18,493 nucleotides of DNA from Lachnospiraceae bacterium UBA1066 (GTDB lineage Bacteria; Bacillota; Clostridia; Lachnospirales; Lachnospiraceae), in the NCBI GenBank assembly GCA_002316215.1, contig DCDB01000116.1:1-18493 (forward strand). Direction: 5' to 3'. Made by a program: the position numbers and the translations under genes. The notes beneath the pieces were generated by a model. The model saw only the letters and a list, made by a program, of their open reading frames with translations. It was not told where the DNA came from and did no database searches. Below, piece after piece: positions 14,769 through 18,493 of this stretch (position 1 is the stretch's first letter; each line of letters opens with the position of its first letter).

Positions 14769-16614
14769 TTTTCTTAAGAAGGTCTCCAGCCAGCTTTCCC
14801 GTAAGCACGCCTACCGATCTCGGCGCCAGAATATATTCGCGCTGATCCGGGAGGAGATCTTCATCCGCTCCCTGCGTAAACTCCTCACCCGGTTTCGCGT
14901 CCGTCTCCATTGCCCTGAACCATCCCATGCCGTGCGGAAGGGTAGGAAGTGCAAACGAATGTTTCTCCCAGTGGGCATTGAAAGCAATATAGATGAAGTC
15001 ATCCGCGCTCCCGTCCTCCCTCTTCGCATAAAGCCCGCAGTACATCGCGGCTATGGAGCGGGAGTGCCTGTCATTCGGACAGAACCACGCTTTTGTATCA
15101 TGAAATGAAATATCCGGAAATCCGTAAGATCTGTAGTCCGTCCCGCGGAGTTCTTTTGCCCCGTGAAGGATCGGATGCCTCTTCCTGAAGGCTGTCAGCT
15201 TTCGGAGAAAATCCGTCAGATCACTGTTCTTCCGCATTTCGTTCCAGTCCACCCAGCCCACGGCATTGTCGCAGGAATAGGCGTTATTATTGCCGCCCTG
15301 GGAATTCCCGAATTCATCTCCCGCAAGAAGAAGAGGTATCCCCGCCGAAAGGAAGACATAGCTTAAGGCGTTCCTGATCTGCTTTTTACGCAGCTGCATG
15401 ACGGCGCTTTTTCTTGTAGCACCTTCAACGCCGCAGTTCCAGCTGTAATTAAACGCTGTCCCGTCGCTGTTGTCTTCTCCGTTTTCCTCATTGTGCTTCC
15501 AGTCATAACTGACGGCATCCATAAGCGTAAATCCGTTAGTGTTGGCCGCATAGTTCACAATGCCGTTCGTCGGAGGATTCCGCCTTATCACATTTTCAAA
15601 GCCTTCCGTCTGGCCCTCATCCCCCTTGAGAAACTGCCGTACCGTAACCAAAAAGGCATCGTTATATTCAATAATATTCCGGAACTTCGGTATTCCGCTC
15701 CCGAAGAGCCAGCCCGCATCTACTTTTTCAAAAAACATCTTCGTCCTTGAAAGCAGCGGATCCCTGACCAGCAGGCTCATCGGAACAGAACTTCCGACAA
15801 AATGAAAGCCGTCTATATGGTACTCGATTTTCCAGAAACGTACAGCCCTGATAACAGAGGCCGTATCCGCTTCCTTCGGAACGTAAAATTCCATAATACA
15901 TTCGATGCCGGCCTCATGAAAAGACCTTACCATCGTTTTTACTTCATTTACAGAATCTTCGGCATGGGAAAATGCCTGTTTCGGCGCAAAATAATAATTA
16001 TTTACAGCATATCCCCAGTAGTTACGCGGCATCTCCGGCCTGTTTCGGACGGTGTGCGCCATCATGAGGCTCTGTACTTTAATTTCGTCGTCCCACTCAT
16101 ACATCGGCATGAATTCGACGGCATTAAATCCCAGTTCCTGAATATACGGAATCTTCTGCACTGCCCCCAGAAAAGTCCCTTTTTCTTTTACGCCGGAGTT
16201 CGTCTGCTTTGTAAATCCCCGCACGTGGCATTTATAAATATTGAGTTCAGAAAAAGGAATATCAGGAGGCTTATCGCCCGCCCAGTCAAATTCATCCGCC
16301 GCCGGAAAGCAGATACCTTTCGAAATTCTCCGGGCAAAGGGATCCAGCTGTTTCTTGCCGCCCACCCGATAATAGTAGCCGATTTTATCCGCATCTTCTG
16401 TCTCAACGAAAACAGCGCTGACATCTCCCGTTCTTTCTTCCGGCGGAAGCTCAATCTCACTGATAATATTCTTTCCTGCCGCATCCGTTAAGACCAGTTC
16501 TGCTTTTTCTTCATCCGGAATGTTAAATGAAAAGTTCAGCCCTCCGGGAAGTATTTCGGCACCGACCCGTTCAGGATTCCCCCTTTTGCAGCCTTTTACT
16601 TTATCCATTGACAT
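14725..16614 (-). CDS. GH13 debranching-enzyme-like protein with degraded active site
   Basis: A 629-residue protein with the fold signatures of GlgX/isoamylase-type debranching enzymes: an N-terminal beta domain (about 15-100, ending DPFARRIS), a TIM-barrel with HVRGFTKQTN (130-139), NYWGYAVNNYYFAP (198-211), GFTLMDAVSYDWKHNEENGE (361-380) and LLLAGDEFGNSQGG, and a C-terminal beta domain. The catalytic residues are not conserved: the nucleophile position in G-F-R-F-D is GFHFV (V273), the H-D of region IV is T359-N360, and region I N-H reads PK (246-247). Only a Glu at 296 may match the acid/base. It is therefore probably non-catalytic, perhaps glucan-binding or regulatory. GGGGAGG eight bases before the ATG (16612-16614) supports the start. 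It is first in the long operon and overlaps the DUF5662 gene. Confidence 0.85.
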   Translation of the reverse strand: MSMDKVKGCKRGNPERVGAEILPGGLNFSFNIPDEEKAELVLTDAAGKNIISEIELPPEERTGDVSAVFVETEDADKIGYYYRVGGKKQLDPFARRISKGICFPAADEFDWAGDKPPDIPFSELNIYKCHVRGFTKQTNSGVKEKGTFLGAVQKIPYIQELGFNAVEFMPMYEWDDEIKVQSLMMAHTVRNRPEMPRNYWGYAVNNYYFAPKQAFSHAEDSVNEVKTMVRSFHEAGIECIMEFYVPKEADTASVIRAVRFWKIEYHIDGFHFVGSSVPMSLLVRDPLLSRTKMFFEKVDAGWLFGSGIPKFRNIIEYNDAFLVTVRQFLKGDEGQTEGFENVIRRNPPTNGIVNYAANTNGFTLMDAVSYDWKHNEENGEDNSDGTAFNYSWNCGVEGATRKSAVMQLRKKQIRNALSYVFLSAGIPLLLAGDEFGNSQGGNNNAYSCDNAVGWVDWNEMRKNSDLTDFLRKLTAFRKRHPILHGAKELRGTDYRSYGFPDISFHDTKAWFCPNDRHSRSIAAMYCGLYAKREDGSADDFIYIAFNAHWEKHSFALPTLPHGMGWFRAMETDAKPGEEFTQGADEDLLPDQREYILAPRSVGVLTGKLAGDLLKKNEHHRTSEDDNKTS

Positions 16615-16652
16615 TCCGCCAGCCTCCCCATGAAATTCTCAATAATACTTTT

Positions 16653-16718
16653 TGATACCCCGTTCAAAAAGTTTTGCCTGCGGGCAGGAAACTTTTTGGA
16701 CTTTTGACGCTTGTATCA
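16653..16718. repeat. Inverted-repeat element in the leader of the GH13-like gene
   Basis: The ends TGATAC (16653-16658) and GTATCA (16713-16718) are inverted copies, and the arms continue as imperfect repeats (TGATACCCCGTTCAAAA against TGATACAAGCGTCAAAA). Inside is a strong stem: CAAAAAGTTT (16665-16674) with AAACTTTTTG (16689-16698), and CCTGC (16677-16681) with GCAGG (16684-16688). No T-tract follows in the right place for an efficient minus-strand terminator. It lies between the minus-strand promoter and the gene. It may be a miniature inverted-repeat element, an operator or a leader hairpin. Confidence 0.55.
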
Positions 16719-16719
16719 T

Positions 16720-16748
16720 ATTATACCTTATTTTCGAAAGGATTTCAT
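16720..16748 (-). promoter_or_regulatory. Promoter of the GH13-like/ftsW/gltX/prfC gene train
   Basis: Minus-strand -10 TATAAT (16720-16725, perfect) and -35 ATGAAA (16743-16748, four of six) are 17 bases apart. Transcription would start near 16713, leaving a leader of about 100 bases that contains the inverted-repeat element. No other clear promoter was found before prfC, so this may serve the whole eight-gene train, although internal promoters cannot be excluded. Confidence 0.6.
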
Positions 16749-16786
16749 CAGATACTTCTTCTTTTTTATTATGCAGATGTTTTTTA

Positions 16787-16815
16787 TTGTTTTTAGCGTC
16801 TCTTTATGTTATCCT
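16787..16815 (+). promoter_or_regulatory. Possible promoter of the DUF1292 gene
   Basis: TTGTTT (16787-16792) and TATCCT (16810-16815) are 17 bases apart, in a T-rich stretch, and would give a short leader that includes the ribosome site at 16831. The match to consensus is moderate. An alternative -35 TTGACG lies at 16704-16709 but has no good -10. Confidence 0.4.
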
Positions 16816-16845
16816 CTTCTTAACAAAGAAAAGGAGGTCATTTCC

Positions 16846-17241
16846 ATGGCTGAAAATGAACACATACACGATGATAATTGCGGATGCGGCGAAGATGAAG
16901 ATCTCGGAACCGTAACGCTGACCCTTGAGGATGACAAAGAAGTTGAATGTGCGATCCTTTCAATCTATCCTGTCGGCGACAATCAGTACATTGCTCTTCT
17001 GCCGCTGGACGAAAACGGTGAAGCCAACGAGGAAAGTGATGTCCTCATTTACCGCTTCATCGATAACGGAGAGGATGAGGATCCTGAAATCGAGAACATC
17101 GAGGACGACGAAGAATATGATGCTGCTGCCGATGCCTTTGATGAACTGCTCGACGAAGAAGAATTTGATGATGATTCCGAGGACGATGAGGATGCACCCG
17201 CTGATGATGCCGATGATCCCACCGCGGAGAAAGATCTGTAA
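16846..17241 (+). CDS. DUF1292 family protein with acidic tail
   Basis: The only plus-strand gene. The 131-residue product has a DUF1292 core (about 18-75: LGTVTLTLEDDKEVECAILS ... SDVLIYRFID). The N-terminus has a His/Cys cluster, HIHDDNCGCGEDED (6-19), and the last 55 residues are dominated by Asp and Glu. Family members are small cytosolic proteins of unknown function common in Firmicutes. I chose the ATG at 16846 because a perfect AAGGAGGT lies at 16831-16838; the frame is open to 16711, but the extra part is upstream leader. It has its own promoter region, is divergent from the GH13-like gene and convergent with dut, with a shared terminator. Confidence 0.9.
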   Translation: MAENEHIHDDNCGCGEDEDLGTVTLTLEDDKEVECAILSIYPVGDNQYIALLPLDENGEANEESDVLIYRFIDNGEDEDPEIENIEDDEEYDAAADAFDELLDEEEFDDDSEDDEDAPADDADDPTAEKDL

Positions 17242-17255
17242 AAAGAGATCCTTAC

Positions 17256-17287
17256 AAAAAACTGCCGAATTGCTTCGGCAGTTTTTT
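17256..17287. terminator. Bidirectional intrinsic terminator between DUF1292 gene and dut
   Basis: A perfect 14-pair inverted repeat, AAAAAACTGCCGAA (17256-17269) and TTCGGCAGTTTTTT (17274-17287), with a four-base loop TTGC. The A-run on one side and T-run on the other supply a T-tract in both directions, so it can stop the DUF1292 transcript and the pnp-dut transcript. It lies 14 bases after the DUF1292 stop and 5 bases after the dut stop. Confidence 0.95.
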
Positions 17288-17292
17288 ATTGT

Positions 17293-17808
17293 CTATTTTT
17301 TTGATGTGCTTCCGAATCCGCCGTTTCTTTCGGCGCTTGCATGGTCTCCTTCGGCAATCCCGAATGGCAGGAAAATTCCCTGCATAAAGCTGTCGTTCCT
17401 TTTCAGGTTCAGGGTCTTTCCTTCATTGGAATCATTCGTAACCTTCGCGAATATGTGGCCTTCATTATCCGAATTGTAATAATCGCTGTCAATCACGCCC
17501 ACGGTATTATTGAGCTGAAGCCTGTACTTGAAGCCAAGACCGCTTCTTGGGAAGAGCAGGAGCACCCATCCCTCCCTCATGCGGACGCGGATTCCGGTCG
17601 GAATCTTGATGCTTTCGCCCGGAGCGAGCAAAAGATCTTCCGTCAGGAAAAAATCATAACCTGCAGAACCGGATGTCGCTCTTTCCGGCAGCTTTATTTC
17701 ACTGTAAATATTTTTCAGCCCGCCGCAGCATTCTTTTCCAAAAGTATCGCCCCAGGCAGTTTCAAACTGCCCGAAGCTTACTTTTTCAAATTCAGCTATT
17801 CTCTCCAT
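17293..17808 (-). CDS. dut: dUTP diphosphatase (trimeric dUTPase family)
   Basis: Hydrolyses dUTP to dUMP and pyrophosphate, keeping uracil out of DNA and supplying dTMP synthesis. All five family motifs are present in the 171-residue product: SAGYDFF (48-54), PRSGLGFKY (87-95), GVIDSDYYNSDNEGHI (104-119), RNDSFMQGIFLPF (137-149) and RNGGFGSTS (161-169). Motif 3 carries a few extra residues compared with the usual D-Y-R-G-E, and there is an N-terminal extension of about 35 residues. The ATG at 17806-17808 has GAGG six bases upstream; an in-frame TTG at 17818-17820 lacks such a site. The start overlaps the pnp end by 17 bases, so the two genes are probably co-transcribed. Confidence 0.93.
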   Translation of the reverse strand: MERIAEFEKVSFGQFETAWGDTFGKECCGGLKNIYSEIKLPERATSGSAGYDFFLTEDLLLAPGESIKIPTGIRVRMREGWVLLLFPRSGLGFKYRLQLNNTVGVIDSDYYNSDNEGHIFAKVTNDSNEGKTLNLKRNDSFMQGIFLPFGIAEGDHASAERNGGFGSTSKK

Positions 17809-18493
17809 CGGTATCCTCAAGATCTTCAGGGCCGGCCGACGCTACGACGCGCCCGATATCCGCGTTATCGGTATCCTTTGGGCAGTCCTTGATGGAGAAA
17901 CTGATGCGTCCCATCTTATCCTTGCCCAGGCAGACAACGCGCACAATATCGCCGAGCTGCAGGACATCTTCTACTTTATTAATTCTGGAATTGGCTATTT
18001 TCGAAATATGTACCATTCCTTCTTTACCCGGAGCGAATTCAAGGAATGCGCCGAATTCTTTTATCGTAACAACCTTTCCGGTAAGGATCATGCCCTTTTC
18101 AAAATCCGTCGTAATAATCCGGATGGCATCGATGGCTTTGTCCATATTTTCCTTATCCGTGCCGCAGACAGAAACCGAACCATCGTCGTCAATATCGATC
18201 TGCACTTTATACAGGTCAATAAGAGCATTGATCGTCTTGCCTCGCTGGCCGACGACATCACCGATTTTCTCCGGATCAATCTTGATCTGTACAATCTTCG
18301 GCGCCCACCTGGAAACTTCTTTTCTGGGCTCGGCTATGCAGGGCTCCATGATGTTCGTCAGGATATATTCTCTTGCCTGCCTGGTCTTTGCGATAGCTTC
18401 TTCAACAATCGCACGGGTCAGTCCGTGGATTTTGATATCCATCTGGATCGCCGTAATTCCGTCATGCGTGCCGGCAACCTTAAAGTCCATATC
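17792..18493 (-). CDS. pnp: Polynucleotide phosphorylase, C-terminal part (gene runs off the window)
   Basis: The 3' 234 codons of pnp; the start lies beyond 18493. The visible part begins DMDFKVAGT, the end of the second RNase PH domain, followed by a KH domain with IGDVVGQRGKTINALI, and an S1 RNA-binding domain with GKVVTIKEFGAFLEFAPGKE ... GMVHIS. PNPase is the phosphorolytic 3'-5' exoribonuclease of the RNA degradation machinery. After S1 comes a short acidic tail ending DLEDTDGENS. It overlaps the dut start. Confidence 0.96.
   Translation of the reverse strand, partial: DMDFKVAGTHDGITAIQMDIKIHGLTRAIVEEAIAKTRQAREYILTNIMEPCIAEPRKEVSRWAPKIVQIKIDPEKIGDVVGQRGKTINALIDLYKVQIDIDDDGSVSVCGTDKENMDKAIDAIRIITTDFEKGMILTGKVVTIKEFGAFLEFAPGKEGMVHISKIANSRINKVEDVLQLGDIVRVVCLGKDKMGRISFSIKDCPKDTDNADIGRVVASAGPEDLEDTDGENS

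Noticed and set aside
15802..16491. 229-codon open frame on the plus strand
   Set aside because: Antisense to the GH13-like gene, no ribosome site that stands out and no domain; chance open frame.
16704..16740. TTGACG as -35 of a plus-strand promoter for the DUF1292 gene
   Set aside because: No acceptable -10 box occurs 16-18 bases downstream, and the same sequence is part of the inverted-repeat element.
1..18493. tRNA, rRNA, CRISPR array, insertion sequence or prophage genes
   Set aside because: I looked for tRNA T-arm patterns, regularly spaced repeats and transposase or integrase motifs and saw none.

Overview
The window comes from the chromosome of a low-to-moderate G+C Gram-positive anaerobe. 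It is most likely a member of Clostridia, probably Lachnospiraceae. That placement is an inference from gene order and protein flavour: an Asp23/Gls24 gene beside nusB-xseA-xseB-tlyA-nadK-argR-recN, a DUF1292 gene, a DUF5662 gene, a clostridial-type dUTPase, strong AGGAGG-type ribosome sites, and ATG, GTG and TTG starts. I saw no phage genes, insertion sequences, CRISPR array, tRNA or rRNA.

Layout, right to left, because all genes but one lie on the minus strand. (1) 17293-18493: the 3' end of pnp (runs off the window) overlaps dut, which ends at a perfect bidirectional terminator (17256-17287). (2) 16846-17241: a lone plus-strand DUF1292 gene, convergent with dut. (3) From a divergent promoter at 16720-16748 runs a long, tightly packed minus-strand train to 8279: a GH13 debranching-enzyme-like protein, a DUF5662 protein, a stand-alone HPt protein, ftsW, a divergent sirtuin, gltX, a Sfp-type phosphopantetheinyl transferase and prfC (RF3). 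Gaps are tiny or negative (ATGA/TTGA overlaps at HPt/ftsW and sirtuin/gltX), so co-transcription and coupled translation are likely. (4) A consensus-like promoter overlapping the prfC stop codon (8254-8282) drives the Asp23/Gls24 gene, which has its own intrinsic terminator (7643-7670). (5) A second promoter region (about 7560-7599) precedes nusB-xseA-xseB-tlyA-nadK-argR, then a structured 197-base gap, then recN and glgA. This cluster joins transcription antitermination, exonuclease VII, rRNA methylation, NADP supply, arginine control, recombination repair and glycogen synthesis.

Most genes are housekeeping. The parts that deserve a second look are: a GH13 debranching-like protein that has lost two of the three catalytic residues; a sirtuin-family protein whose NAD-binding motifs (GAG, TQN-D) are replaced although the catalytic His and zinc cysteines remain; a highly structured, GNRA-tetraloop-bearing argR-recN spacer; and two related inverted-repeat elements just downstream of the two strongest minus-strand promoters. 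No single locus is clearly a new defence or mobile system.
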